This document shows positions 17,805 through 27,501 of a stretch of DNA of 64,000 nucleotides, in pieces. The stretch covers positions 1 to 64,000 of the forward strand of contig NZ_JAGHQT010000002.1 in the NCBI RefSeq assembly GCF_017744155.1, written 5' to 3'. The notes under the pieces were generated by a model. It searched no databases. It was not told where the DNA came from and saw only the letters and a list, made by a program, of their open reading frames with translations. The position numbers were made by a program, and so were the translations under genes. The number at the start of each line of letters is the position of its first letter. The stretch's first letter is position 1. Origin of the DNA: Endozoicomonas sp. G2_1 (GTDB taxonomy: Bacteria; Pseudomonadota; Gammaproteobacteria; Enterobacterales; Alteromonadaceae).

Positions 17805-18821
17805 TTAACAAGACTGCCTTAAAATTAGGGCTGGCTCAATCAGTGTTGTTTTAATCGGCTCACCGTGAATTGCCGCTAGGAGACTATCCACCAAAATTTC
17901 ACCCGCTAACTTGGTATCTTGCTTAACTGTAGTTAACGGTGGCGACGTAAAGTTCGCAATCGCGATATCATCAAAGCCGACAATGGCGATATCTTCAGGA
18001 ATGCGCAAACCGCGCTCTTTAATTGCTCTCATACCACCAATAGCGATTAAATCGCAAGCGGCGCAAATCGCATCGAATGGCTGCCCACTATCAAGCAAAC
18101 GACAAGCAGCTTGATAACCGGCTTCTTCAGTGTAAAGCGCATTGAATTGTAGCTCGGGATTAACCGTACCACCTTGTTCAACAATTGCTTGGCAATGTCC
18201 TTTATAACGTTCATAGAACTCGGGGGCATGGGACGAGGCAGTGCCCAAAAATGCCAATTGCTTTCGCCCTTGTTGCAAGACGTATTCCGTGACTAATTTA
18301 CCACCAGTAAAATTATCACTGCCAACCGCTGCTACGGGTAATTGATCCGCTTCAGCGCCCCAGCGAACAAAATGGGTGCCTTGCTCGGTTAATTTGATTA
18401 GCTTTTCTTCAAAATCAACATAGTCGCCATAACCCAGTAAAATCAAGCCATCAGCTTTGTTACTATCTTCAAAATCGGCGTGCCAATCATTACTCGCCTG
18501 TTGAAATGAGACCAGTAAATCATAGCCTCGATGAGCACAGGCGCGTGTTATACTGCCAAGCATAGAGAGGAAAAACGGATTGATCGCCGAATCGTCATCA
18601 GTAGGATCTTCAAACAATAGCAAAGCAATCGTGTCACTTTGCTGCGTCCTCAAGTTACTGGCGTTTTTATCAACCTTGTAATTTAGTTCTTTGGCGATTG
18701 CTTGCACTTTTTTGCGGGTTTCTTCGTTAACCAAAGGGCTATTGCGCAGTGCACGAGAAACCGTAGACTGAGAAACCCCAGCCTTGTAGGCAATATCAAT
18801 AGAAGTCGCTTTATCTTTCAT
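17805..18821 (-). CDS. LacI/GalR-family transcriptional regulator of the maltodextrin locus
   Basis: The protein has about 338 residues from the ATG at 18821 (MKDKATSIDIAYKAGVSQSTVSRALR). This places the LacI-type helix-turn-helix at residues 8-27 and the hinge helix at about 50-60; the open frame continues 17 codons upstream from a TTG without a binding site. The C-terminal part is a periplasmic-binding-protein-like sensor domain (GYGDYVDFEEKL..., AICAACDLIAIGGMRAIKERG, VGFDDIAIANFTSPPLTT). It is convergent with the transporter gene. The family binds palindromes with a central CG and usually releases them on binding a sugar. The four palindromes in this locus fit that, although none lies in front of this gene. 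The inducer is not known; maltose or glucose is likely. Confidence 0.9.
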   Translation of the reverse strand: MKDKATSIDIAYKAGVSQSTVSRALRNSPLVNEETRKKVQAIAKELNYKVDKNASNLRTQQSDTIALLLFEDPTDDDSAINPFFLSMLGSITRACAHRGYDLLVSFQQASNDWHADFEDSNKADGLILLGYGDYVDFEEKLIKLTEQGTHFVRWGAEADQLPVAAVGSDNFTGGKLVTEYVLQQGRKQLAFLGTASSHAPEFYERYKGHCQAIVEQGGTVNPELQFNALYTEEAGYQAACRLLDSGQPFDAICAACDLIAIGGMRAIKERGLRIPEDIAIVGFDDIAIANFTSPPLTTVKQDTKLAGEILVDSLLAAIHGEPIKTTLIEPALILRQSC

Positions 18822-18971
18822 TACATTTTTAAGCCGATAAATCTCGTTTAAACAAATTTGCACTAAACGCAAGGTTGCTGAATTGAGTTGAGTTAACTTA
18901 TTAATTCAACAACCTTTTTACTACAGTTAGTGACGCTAGGCAATGCTGTTTAGTAGACAGTGATAACGCGC

Positions 18972-20399
18972 CTAATCTTCCAAGCGAATCGTGTTAATGA
19001 TCTCAGTGGTTGAAACACCTTCTTCAAAATTTAACACTTTCACTTGACCACCGGCGGCGATAACTTCGCTGCCACCAGCTATATCTTCAACCTTATAATC
19101 ACCGCCTTTAACCAAAGTATTTGGCAACAAGCCTGCAATTAAACGCTGCGGTGTATCTTCACTAAAGCTGACCACCCAATCGACCGCAGCCAAGCCAGCC
19201 AATACTGCCATTCGACGTTCAAGTGGATTAACCGGACGACCAACGCCTTTCAACCGAGTAACAGAAGCGTCATCATTTACCGCTACAATTAAGCGGTCAC
19301 CTAATTTGCGCGCACTTTCCAAATACGAAACATGACCGGCATGTAAGATATCGAAGCAGCCATTAGTCATCACAATGTTCTCACCGCGCGCTTTGGCTAG
19401 CTCAAGGGCAATAGCAAGTTGTTCTTCACTGATCACGCCCATACCACTCTCTTGACCGCTGGCAAGTTCGTTAATTAACTCAGCTTCGCTAACCGTCGAC
19501 GTGCCTATTTTGCCCACAACAATACCGGCGGCTGTATTAGCAAGTGCGCTGGCCTGCGGATAATCAGCTTGCGCAGCTATCGCTAGCGCCAAGGTTGCAA
19601 TCACAGTATCGCCAGCACCAGTAACATCGTAGACTTCTTTTGCTTTGGTTGGTAAGTGGAACTCTTCTTGGTCTTTACGCAACAATGTCATACCTTGTTC
19701 ACTGCGAGTCACCAACAATGCAGATAAATCGAGTTCTTCTAGCAGTTTTTGGCCTTTGGCAACAATTTCCGCTTCACTGTGACAAGTACCGACAATCGCT
19801 TCAAACTCACTCATATTTGGCGTCAGTAAAGTTGCGCCGCGATAGCGACTAAAATCGCTACCTTTAGGGTCAACTAGTATAGGTACGCCGTACTTATTGG
19901 CAATGGCAATAAGCTTCTCAACGTCAGACAAGGTACCTTTATTGTAGTCAGACAATAAAATTAAATCGTGCTCTTGAACAAGCGCTTCGGTTACTTGCTC
20001 AAGCGGCTGTTTGTCAACACTAGCCAATGACTGTTCAAAGTCTAAACGCAGCAACTGTTGATTACGGCTCATTACTCGCAACTTAGTAATAGTTGGCACC
20101 CCAGCCGCTTCAACAAAACTACAATTAATTGCCATCGCTTCTAAATGAGTCGCCAGAGTGCTAGCTGCCTCATCTTGACCGGTAACACCTGCGAGTGTCA
20201 CTTGCCCGCCAAGAGATGCAATATTGAGCGCTACGTTAGCGGCTCCACCGGGACGATCTTCACTGTGATCGATTTTTACGACCGGCACAGGGGCCTCTGG
20301 AGAAATCCGTTGGGTTGGCCCCTGCCAATAACGATCTAACATAATGTCGCCAACCACTAGTACCTTTGATTGACTAAAAGCGGGAATATCTACTTTCAT
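18972..20399 (-). CDS. hldE: Bifunctional heptose 7-phosphate kinase / heptose 1-phosphate adenylyltransferase
   Basis: This 475-residue protein matches the usual two-domain enzyme of about 477 residues. The N-terminal ribokinase-like domain (about 1-315) shows GDIMLDRYW, the substrate GG motif ([11 protein letters not shown]) and the GAGDT anion-hole motif with its catalytic Asp. The C-terminal cytidylyltransferase-like domain (about 340-475) shows [16 protein letters not shown] with the HxGH nucleotide-binding motif. It makes ADP-heptose for the inner core of lipopolysaccharide in the cytoplasm. The start has GGAAG six bases upstream. It is divergent from lpxL, another lipopolysaccharide gene, with only 66 bases between the two starts. 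Confidence 0.97.
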   Translation of the reverse strand: MKVDIPAFSQSKVLVVGDIMLDRYWQGPTQRISPEAPVPVVKIDHSEDRPGGAANVALNIASLGGQVTLAGVTGQDEAASTLATHLEAMAINCSFVEAAGVPTITKLRVMSRNQQLLRLDFEQSLASVDKQPLEQVTEALVQEHDLILLSDYNKGTLSDVEKLIAIANKYGVPILVDPKGSDFSRYRGATLLTPNMSEFEAIVGTCHSEAEIVAKGQKLLEELDLSALLVTRSEQGMTLLRKDQEEFHLPTKAKEVYDVTGAGDTVIATLALAIAAQADYPQASALANTAAGIVVGKIGTSTVSEAELINELASGQESGMGVISEEQLAIALELAKARGENIVMTNGCFDILHAGHVSYLESARKLGDRLIVAVNDDASVTRLKGVGRPVNPLERRMAVLAGLAAVDWVVSFSEDTPQRLIAGLLPNTLVKGGDYKVEDIAGGSEVIAAGGQVKVLNFEEGVSTTEIINTIRLED

Positions 20400-20465
20400 C
20401 CTGTCTTCCAGAAAAGCTATAATGGCGCAATTGTATCATTTTAAACGCGTCTGTGAGCAACTATC

Positions 20466-21407
20466 TTGAGCAGCAACAAAGTATTAGAGCCAAATTTCGA
20501 ATTATCATTCTTCCTCCCTAAATATTGGCTTACTTGGTTAGGAGTCATCGTGCTCTACAGTATTTCTTGGTTGCCTTATAAATGGCAACTCGGCCTTGGT
20601 CGAGCCATTGGCCGATTACTGGCGCGTACAGGCACTAGTCGTAAACGTGTTGCCGAGCGCAATATTGAGCTGTGCTTTCCAGAAATGTCAGCCCAACAAC
20701 GACAAGAAACGTTAGTAAAAAACTTTGAAAATACCGGAGTTGCCCTACTCGAAACAGGTATGGGTTGGTGGTGGCCAGAATGGCGCGTTAAGCGCAAAGT
20801 CACGGTAAAAGGCTTAGAGCACATAGAACGCGCCAAACAAGCTGGCAATGGTGTTTTACTGCTTGCCTATCACCACTTAAGCGTTGAGTTTAATTGTCGC
20901 GGTATTGGCGGTAGCCACCCAACAGTGGTTTTTTATCGCGCCCACAACAATAAACTAATGGAGTATTTTCAATGTCGTGGTCGCGGTCGTTCCAACAAGT
21001 ATATGTTGGGTAAACGCGATATTAAGGGGTTATTAAAAGCGCTGCACGACAAAGAAACCTGTATCTACTTGCCAGACCAAGATTACGGCCGCAGTCGCAG
21101 CCTGTTTGTACCATTTTTTGGTGTAAAAGAAACGGCGACGACAACTGGCACATTGATTTTCGCCCGTAAAAAAAATGTTTCAACGCTATTAGCAATGCAA
21201 TCGCGTAACGATGATGACAGCGGCTACACCATTGAGATTATGCCGGCATTAGAAAACTTTCCTAGTGAAAACAAAGATGATCGCGCGGATTTAATCAGAA
21301 TCAATCAGGAACTTGAAAAAGCCATTGCTCGAAAGCCTGAGCAGTATATGTGGTTACACCGTCGCTTTAAAACACGTCCAAACGAGAACGATCCTTCACT
21401 CTATTAA
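20466..21407 (+). CDS. lpxL: Lipid A lauroyl-type acyltransferase
   Basis: This 313-residue inner-membrane enzyme transfers a secondary acyl chain from acyl-ACP to Kdo2-lipid IV-A. The N-terminus (LPKYWLTWLGVIVLYSISWLPY) is a membrane anchor close to the E. coli LpxL pattern. The catalytic HX4(D/E) box reads HHLSVE (about residue 139), and NIELCFPEMS and NFENTGVALLETGMGWWWP are family-typical. The only in-frame start that keeps this N-terminus is TTG at 20466; a stop lies four codons upstream. Acyl-chain specificity is assumed from the family. The divergent partner is hldE. Confidence 0.93.
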   Translation: MSSNKVLEPNFELSFFLPKYWLTWLGVIVLYSISWLPYKWQLGLGRAIGRLLARTGTSRKRVAERNIELCFPEMSAQQRQETLVKNFENTGVALLETGMGWWWPEWRVKRKVTVKGLEHIERAKQAGNGVLLLAYHHLSVEFNCRGIGGSHPTVVFYRAHNNKLMEYFQCRGRGRSNKYMLGKRDIKGLLKALHDKETCIYLPDQDYGRSRSLFVPFFGVKETATTTGTLIFARKKNVSTLLAMQSRNDDDSGYTIEIMPALENFPSENKDDRADLIRINQELEKAIARKPEQYMWLHRRFKTRPNENDPSLY

Positions 21408-21520
21408 ACACAATTAAATACACTGTTTTTTAATAGCAACTGGCAATAGTGAGTCAATTAGTTTATAAACCATACTAATTAACTTGGTTATTTATAAAAC
21501 TCTTTTGGCAGTTTGCAGTT

Positions 21521-22255
21521 ATGAATTTTTGGCTAAAAAAATCAATTTTCGGACTTGTACTTATCCTAGTAATACTTGTTCTGTTTAGTTACAAAGACAC
21601 ACTAATGGTGTTAGCAGACTTTGGTAACGCTGAAACAGAACAAACAACGGAAACTCAGGTATCGCCATCTGAGAAGCCAGAATCAACAACGATATCGGCT
21701 GCATCAGACACAAGTGCTGCCGGCGTGCCCCAAGCAAAATCACCAATCAAGAAAACTGAAAGCATTAACGCTGCCGCCGAAGGCTTATCAAATTTTTACG
21801 CCAGTATTCACGGTGATTTCGAAAAAGGTGACCAACCCCGTATTCGTCGTAATGTCGTTTATTTACCCAGTCCTAAGGGCAACTTAGAAAAGCTGCTCGA
21901 AGATCGAAAAATGGTGACTAGAGCACTACCGAAAAACTGGCGTAGTGACAAGGAATCGAGGCCCTTTCGCGAGGGCCATACCCTCTACCAAAAGTTATCT
22001 GAATATGCGCACCAAGAAGGCTTAGATGTTATTTGGTGGTTAAATCGCGATTTGATTGTCAAACACGCATTTCGCATTAATGAAGATATTACCCGTACCG
22101 CTTTCCAAGTCGGCATGGCGATTAATGGCCACACAGATAATGGCGTTAAAACCTATTTTTGTCACCAGCACCGAGCCATTGTTCTGGTTGAAGAACAAAT
22201 GAATGATTACCTCAACAGAGAGTGCCAACTGCTGACCTCGAAAAGTGGTTTTTAG
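21521..22255 (+). CDS. Membrane-anchored periplasmic protein with TcpQ-like C-terminal domain
   Basis: This 244-residue protein has one N-terminal membrane segment (about residues 5-27), then a low-complexity Thr/Ser/Glu/Pro linker (about 38-85). A folded C-terminal part (about 140-230) shows LPKNWRSDKE...LYQKLSEYAHQEGLDVIWWLNRDLIVKHAFRI. That part resembles the TcpQ / secretin N-terminal (STN-like) module found in pilus and secretin accessory proteins. It should therefore sit in the periplasm, anchored in the inner membrane. No pilus or secretin genes flank it; neighbours are lpxL and glnE. The domain call is from pattern memory and is moderate; function is unknown. Confidence 0.65.
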   Translation: MNFWLKKSIFGLVLILVILVLFSYKDTLMVLADFGNAETEQTTETQVSPSEKPESTTISAASDTSAAGVPQAKSPIKKTESINAAAEGLSNFYASIHGDFEKGDQPRIRRNVVYLPSPKGNLEKLLEDRKMVTRALPKNWRSDKESRPFREGHTLYQKLSEYAHQEGLDVIWWLNRDLIVKHAFRINEDITRTAFQVGMAINGHTDNGVKTYFCHQHRAIVLVEEQMNDYLNRECQLLTSKSGF

Positions 22256-22295
22256 TTAATACGCTAGCAATTGGCGCTATTACCTAATCAAATGC

Positions 22296-25145
22296 CTAAC
22301 CAATTATTTGCTGGTAAATCTCAGAGATTTTTACCATGTAGCTAGCCGCTTGCTCATTATTGTAGTGATCAACACTGTTATCAGCTTCGGCTAGTGCCAA
22401 GCGATGTCCCAAATCGCGCAAATAACGATAACCGTCAGCAAGTAATTGACCTTGCCGCTCGGTTAAGACTTGTGTTTGGACCAATTGCGACAATACTCGA
22501 ATATTATCAGAATATTCAATAATCTCCGGGTGCTGAGCAGCGTGCCGCAAGACGAGATACTGAACTAAAAATTCAATATCAACAAGTCCGCCTGCTCCTT
22601 GCTTTAAATCAACGGTGTTTTGATTAGACTTATCAAGGTGAGTACGCATTTTGTCTCGCATCTCAGCAACTTGCTGTTTCAACTCATCGCTAGAACGAGT
22701 TTTAGTCAATACACACTCACGAATGTCAGCGAATTTTTGTCGAATATCCTTGTGGCCGAATACGGTTCTTGCCCGCACCAGTGCCTGATGCTCCCAGGTC
22801 CAAGCTTCACTGTTTTGATAGTCGGCAAAACTGTCAATATGAATAGTCAACAAACCAGAATTACCTGATGGTCGCAAGCGCATATCGAGCTCATATAACT
22901 GACCAGTAGCCATCTTGGTATTGAAAATGTGCATAATGCGCTGTGCTAGTTTGACATAAAACTGGCTCGCTGGAACTTCCTTGCTGCCGTTGGTGAGATC
23001 ATTGAGATCAACATCGTGAACGAAAACTAAATCGAGATCTGAGTGGTAGCCCAGTTCGATGCCGCCCATTTTACCGTAACCCAAAACCGCGAAGCCTTTG
23101 TCATCTCTACCGACCAAGCTAGTCGGTATACCAAAGCGGGCGGTGATTTGCTGCCAGGCTAGTTGAATCACTTCCGTCAAAGCCGCCTCAGCTAAGGCAG
23201 TTAAATGATCGCTAACTTTCATCACCGGCAACACGCCAGCAATGTCAGCGGCAGCAATTCGCAATTGCTGCGCTTGTTTAAACTGACGTAAGACATCCAT
23301 TTGCGCTTCTTGATCGTCTTCTGGGATGCGCAACATTAATACTCGTAAATCTTGGTAGTACTGATCGAGTGTAGGTGGGTTGTGCAATAACTTAGGATCA
23401 ATTAACTCATCTAATAAAATCGGATATTTGGCAATAAGCTGCGCTAACCAATGACTGGCCTGACAAAGCTTAATTAAATGACTGAGGGCCCCTTCGTTTT
23501 CGAACAACAGTTCTAAGTAGGCTGTGCGAGTTACCACCCGTTCAAAAACGACTAAAACACTAGTTAAGGTTTTCTCTGGTGCTTGTTGATGATGTAAATG
23601 CCACAGTAATAGAGGCACTAATTTATCGAGCACTTCGCGCCCCCGCTGACCTATTGAGCGTTTTGTAATATTGGTTTGAAAGCTTTGTAAATCACGCCAA
23701 ATATCTGCTCCTTGCCAAAACGGCGCTTGCTCACTAAGCCACTCTACCGCTTCAGGCTCAGACCATTGGCTGTGCCAAAGTGCTTGCCACAGTTCACTCT
23801 CAGCTTGATGATTTGGGCTCTCAATGCCAATCACAGATTCAAAGACAGTATGAACAGCACGCGTGTGGTTAGCAAGTTCAGCGAGAAAAGTAGGCCAGTC
23901 TTCTAGTGCTAAAATAGTTAACAATCGAGCGCAATCTAATTCAGTGTCGGGCAGTGTTTGAGTTTGTTGATCGTTAAACGCCTGAATAATATTTTCAACT
24001 CGGCGCAAAAAACAATAGGCTTGTTCAAGTACCTTGGCACTATCAGCGCTTAACTCACCCGCTAGTTCTAACTGCGGTAACACCGATAAAACATGACGTT
24101 CTTGTAACTGGGGTTGTCGACCGCCGCGAATCAATTGGAAAACTTGAACAATAAACTCAATTTCGCGAATACCACCTGCACCCAGTTTAATGTTATTGCT
24201 CAATTGCTTACGTCTGACTTCTTGCGCAATCATACTTTTCATCCGGCGCAAGCTATCAATCACACTAAAATCAATGTAACGCCTAAAAACAAAAGGTTTA
24301 AGCATAGTTTCAAGCTGACTGTGAAACTCACTGCTACCGAGTAAACGCGCTTTTAACATCGCGTAGCGCTCCCAATCTCGGCCTTGCTCTTGGTAATAGT
24401 CTTCAAGGGCATTAAAGCTCAAGACCAATGGGCCACTGTCGCCAAATGGCCGCAAGCGCATATCAACCCGGTATACAAAGCCGTCAGCCGTTTGTTGATG
24501 CAGTGCCGCAATCAGTTTTTGCCCGAGACGGGTAAAATATTCTTGGTTGTCTAACTCTCTGCGGCCACCTTTAGTACACCCGGTTTCTGGATAGGTAAAA
24601 ATAAGATCGATATCGGATGAGAAGTTAAGTTCTTGGCCACCGAGCTTACCCATGGCGAAAACCAATAGCGCTTGTTGTTTGCCTTGATAACTATAAGGTA
24701 GGCCCCAACTCGCTTGATGAAACTCAACCAGCCAATCTCGAGCTGACAAAATCAGCGCCTCAGCTAACATCGACAAGCGTTGCAACGATTCAGCTAGCGG
24801 TAATTGCAAGACCATATCGCCAACCGCGATCCGAACCATTTCTATCATGCGAAACTGTCTTAACTTTTTGTGTAAATCGGCTTCACTTTGGCAATTTACG
24901 ACAAGCGCCGAGAGTAAATCCGCATAAACTGGTATTGTTTTACAATAGACCCCTTTGCCATCAAATAGATCAAAAACGAGTTGAGGTGTGCGCAAACAAG
25001 TGTTGTAAACAAAATCACTCAAGCCAATTGCCTGTTGTAGTAATTTACGCTCTTGCTCGGCAAGTTCATTAAACAATGGCGCTTGTTCAATTAACTTACG
25101 CCACTGTTTACTACTAAAATTTGGCACTAATTGACTGTCAGACAT
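22296..25145 (-). CDS. glnE: Bifunctional glutamine synthetase adenylyltransferase/deadenylase
   Basis: This 949-residue protein is close to the E. coli length of 946. Two nucleotidyltransferase domains are visible: the N-terminal deadenylylase with GKLGGQELNFSSDIDLIF (about residue 175) and the C-terminal adenylylase with GKMGGIELGYHSDLDLVF (about 700), each with the metal-binding DxD. Each is followed by the conserved helical segment (GAGGIREIEFIVQ and GAGGLVDIEFLVQ). It attaches or removes AMP on glutamine synthetase in response to PII and glutamine. The start ATG at 25145 has AGAGA upstream. In E. coli, glnE lies between hldE and ygiF; here other genes intervene on both sides. Confidence 0.98.
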   Translation of the reverse strand: MSDSQLVPNFSSKQWRKLIEQAPLFNELAEQERKLLQQAIGLSDFVYNTCLRTPQLVFDLFDGKGVYCKTIPVYADLLSALVVNCQSEADLHKKLRQFRMIEMVRIAVGDMVLQLPLAESLQRLSMLAEALILSARDWLVEFHQASWGLPYSYQGKQQALLVFAMGKLGGQELNFSSDIDLIFTYPETGCTKGGRRELDNQEYFTRLGQKLIAALHQQTADGFVYRVDMRLRPFGDSGPLVLSFNALEDYYQEQGRDWERYAMLKARLLGSSEFHSQLETMLKPFVFRRYIDFSVIDSLRRMKSMIAQEVRRKQLSNNIKLGAGGIREIEFIVQVFQLIRGGRQPQLQERHVLSVLPQLELAGELSADSAKVLEQAYCFLRRVENIIQAFNDQQTQTLPDTELDCARLLTILALEDWPTFLAELANHTRAVHTVFESVIGIESPNHQAESELWQALWHSQWSEPEAVEWLSEQAPFWQGADIWRDLQSFQTNITKRSIGQRGREVLDKLVPLLLWHLHHQQAPEKTLTSVLVVFERVVTRTAYLELLFENEGALSHLIKLCQASHWLAQLIAKYPILLDELIDPKLLHNPPTLDQYYQDLRVLMLRIPEDDQEAQMDVLRQFKQAQQLRIAAADIAGVLPVMKVSDHLTALAEAALTEVIQLAWQQITARFGIPTSLVGRDDKGFAVLGYGKMGGIELGYHSDLDLVFVHDVDLNDLTNGSKEVPASQFYVKLAQRIMHIFNTKMATGQLYELDMRLRPSGNSGLLTIHIDSFADYQNSEAWTWEHQALVRARTVFGHKDIRQKFADIRECVLTKTRSSDELKQQVAEMRDKMRTHLDKSNQNTVDLKQGAGGLVDIEFLVQYLVLRHAAQHPEIIEYSDNIRVLSQLVQTQVLTERQGQLLADGYRYLRDLGHRLALAEADNSVDHYNNEQAASYMVKISEIYQQIIG

Positions 25146-25321
25146 AGATTTTCTCTTAGTTATTGTGCAATTCTTTTATTAACGTCGAATTGGATTTGTC
25201 GTAACGAGGTTATCAGCTTATTATCATTAGTACCCTAGCGATATGCTTTGAATCAATTTTTTGATTGGTACAAAAAATTATTTTGAAACACTTTTGAAAG
25301 ACAGTGCAACAGAATAAACTA

Positions 25322-25334
25322 GACATATTATGTC
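25322..25334. promoter_or_regulatory. 13-bp palindrome GACATATTATGTC (site 1)
   Basis: The perfect inverted repeat GACATA-T-TATGTC lies 49 bases before the first possible start of the lipoprotein gene. It overlaps a -35-like TAGACA (25320-25325), with TAAATA about 16 bases on as a possible -10. The same motif occurs twice in front of the DUF2170-PspA operon. The rest of the 25146-25463 gap is AT-rich with nothing else recognised. Confidence 0.7.
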
Positions 25335-25463
25335 AATTAGATAAATAATAAGCTTCCCTATTTTGAGGATATGAGCGCAGGAATGCAAAACTTTAACCTT
25401 AACTCTAGTAGTCATGCAGTTGATTACAAAGCGATTTATCGCCTTATAGTTAATCGCAATCGG

Positions 25464-26474
25464 ATGACTACTAGCACAAAAAAATTGCGCAAGCGCGCAG
25501 CTAAGCTGACTAAATTACTGTCAGCAACAGCGATTATCGTCGGCTTATCAGCTTGTGGCGACCCTGTTGTCGAACAAATTGAACAACAGCTTCCCGTCAC
25601 CGAACAGCGCGTTGATAAACTTTGTCAGGCACTTGAAAATAAACAGGTGCGCAACGCCAATCTCATTTTTCAATACGCCGACAAACTCAAGAGCCAAAAA
25701 CCAGAATTTGTCGATTTAATCGATCAATTTAAGCGCGATGCTACCTGCCAAGGGCCGATGTACTTGGCACTTGTCGACCGAATTAATACCGCAAAAAACC
25801 AGAAAAATATGTTCGCTAGCTCGCAAGCTCGCTTCGATGAGCTAATCAACATTTATCAGGCGGCGGATCCCGTTTCATACTCCGACGCACTAAGCGATCC
25901 ACTTAACGTATTGGCTGATATGTCTGACGGCCAATTGCCAAGAGTTAACTCCTTGAGCAAAAATCAGAGCCAGCGCGCCAACAATGCTCAAGACTTTGGT
26001 GTTGGTGAACAATTGATCGGTAATCCAGCATACGGCCAGTGGCAAACCGGCAGCAATGGCTTGTCTTTTTGGGAGTGGTACGGCATGTACGCCCTACTCG
26101 ACAATGTGCTCGACGCAAGCTTTGGCCATCGCAAGCGCCGCTATTACTATTCAGACTGGGGTCGCTATCGCAACTACAGCTATTATCACGACTATGGTCG
26201 CACGCGCTATAGTTCGCCGACCCAATTGCGCAAACAAAGCCAAATAGAAACTCGCACTAAAAAGAGCTTTCAACGCCAAGGGAAAAGCTTTACCAGTGCT
26301 TACAGTAGAAATCGCACCGGTGCTTCAAGCTTATCAAGTACCAGTAAAAGCGCACAAACCAGTGCCAACAAATTCAGAGCTACCAACAATGCAAGTAAGA
26401 GCAAGTACAGTAAAAGCGCTAGCTTCAGAAATAGCAGTAACTCAACATCGCGTAGCTTTCGCCGTGGCAAATAG
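25464..26474 (+). CDS. Basic Tyr/Ser-rich lipoprotein of the PspA/DUF350 cluster
   Basis: The protein has about 336 residues from the ATG at 25464, chosen because MTTSTKKLRKRAAKLTKLL... then gives a lipoprotein signal with lipobox GLSAC at residue 31. The frame is open from an ATG at 25371 with GAGGAT very close to it, so a longer precursor is possible. The mature N-terminal half is helical and acidic-neutral (EQIEQQLPVTEQRVDKLCQAL). The middle has a Tyr/Arg-rich segment (RRYYYSDWGRYRNYSYYH), and the last 80 residues are almost only Ser, Lys, Arg, Asn and Thr. No catalytic motif was seen. By position it corresponds to the secreted YjfM/YgiB-like member of E. coli yjf-type clusters, but I do not claim homology. 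Confidence 0.7.
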   Translation: MTTSTKKLRKRAAKLTKLLSATAIIVGLSACGDPVVEQIEQQLPVTEQRVDKLCQALENKQVRNANLIFQYADKLKSQKPEFVDLIDQFKRDATCQGPMYLALVDRINTAKNQKNMFASSQARFDELINIYQAADPVSYSDALSDPLNVLADMSDGQLPRVNSLSKNQSQRANNAQDFGVGEQLIGNPAYGQWQTGSNGLSFWEWYGMYALLDNVLDASFGHRKRRYYYSDWGRYRNYSYYHDYGRTRYSSPTQLRKQSQIETRTKKSFQRQGKSFTSAYSRNRTGASSLSSTSKSAQTSANKFRATNNASKSKYSKSASFRNSSNSTSRSFRRGK

Positions 26475-26507
26475 CGCTGTGGCTAATTTATCTAGGAGAA
26501 TAAATTA

Positions 26508-27410
26508 ATGAATAACTTTTTCAACATCAGCGCTTTTAACCAAGATCTCGTCATCTTTTTAACCATAGATTTGATTATCGCCGTCGTGCTATTGGGCGCT
26601 ATGCGCTTTATTTCTGGCCTGTCAGCTCAGGTCAATACCACCGACGAACTGTCGAAGCAGGACAACTTTGCCTTTGGTATCAGCCTAGCTGGCAGCATCG
26701 CGGCATTGGGTATCGTGTTAACGGGGGCTATTTATGGCGAAACCGCCAACACTTATGCGATGGAAGCCATCGGTATGCTCAGTTACGGCCTATTCGGTTT
26801 GCTGTTGATCAAAATTGGCCGCTTTATTCACGACAAAGTCGCTTTACATCATTTAAACAAGACTGAACTTATCAAGCAGCAAAACCTTACTGTTGGTATT
26901 GTTGATGCCGCTGGCGCGATTGCAACCGCAATCATTATTCGTGCAGTATTAATTTGGGCGCACGGTTTAACCCTCAACACCTTTATCGCAATTGCCGCAG
27001 GCTTTGTTGTTTCACAAGCCATGTTAGTCTTGGTCACCCGTTTAAAAGAGCGCAATTACTCGCGCAACAATCAAGGCGATAGCTTGCAACACGCATTTGA
27101 ACAAGGACAAGTTGCCCTAGCGATTCGCTATGCCGGCCAAGTCATTAGTACTGCGCTAGCGGTCACAGCGGCCAGTTATTTCTTTGTATACAGCCCTGAA
27201 ACACTGTTAGAAAACCTAGTTGCTTGGTTGGTTTTTGGCTTATTCATGACGCTATTAGTGGCAATACTGACAACAATCGCCAAGCGCATTGTATTACTCG
27301 GCATTAACTTAATTGAAGAAGTCGACCAGCAAGACAACATTGGCGTTGCCAGTATTGAAATGGCGATCAGTATCAGTATCGCACTGATTATGACCGCCCT
27401 AATGGCTTAG
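26508..27410 (+). CDS. DUF350 (UPF0719, YjfL-like) inner-membrane protein, tandem repeat
   Basis: This 300-residue polytopic protein has about eight hydrophobic segments. The sequence splits into repeating halves, each with the pattern LSAQVNTTDELSKQDNFAFGISLAGSIAALG..., as in DUF350 proteins. Comparable segments are NLTVGIVDAAGAIATAIIIRAV, QVALAIRYAGQVISTALAV and VDQQDNIGVASIEMAISISIALI. GGAG eight bases before the ATG supports the start. It follows the lipoprotein gene by 33 bases and precedes the spermidine-synthase-like gene, and the three probably share the promoter carrying palindrome site 1. The molecular function of DUF350 is not known; the association with PspA proteins suggests a role at the inner membrane under stress. 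Confidence 0.88.
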   Translation: MNNFFNISAFNQDLVIFLTIDLIIAVVLLGAMRFISGLSAQVNTTDELSKQDNFAFGISLAGSIAALGIVLTGAIYGETANTYAMEAIGMLSYGLFGLLLIKIGRFIHDKVALHHLNKTELIKQQNLTVGIVDAAGAIATAIIIRAVLIWAHGLTLNTFIAIAAGFVVSQAMLVLVTRLKERNYSRNNQGDSLQHAFEQGQVALAIRYAGQVISTALAVTAASYFFVYSPETLLENLVAWLVFGLFMTLLVAILTTIAKRIVLLGINLIEEVDQQDNIGVASIEMAISISIALIMTALMA

Positions 27411-27501
27411 TAAATAGCGGCTTAATCAAAGCCCGAATCAATGTGCTGGCTTAAGCTCGTCGTCAGCACATTTTCTACATCACCTGATACACGATAACGC
27501 T

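Noticed and set aside
18857-18872. TTTGCACTAAACGCAA upstream of the LacI-type gene as a fifth operator
   Set aside because: It shares only the outer TTGCA and GCAA and lacks the central TACGTA; the match to the site consensus is too weak.
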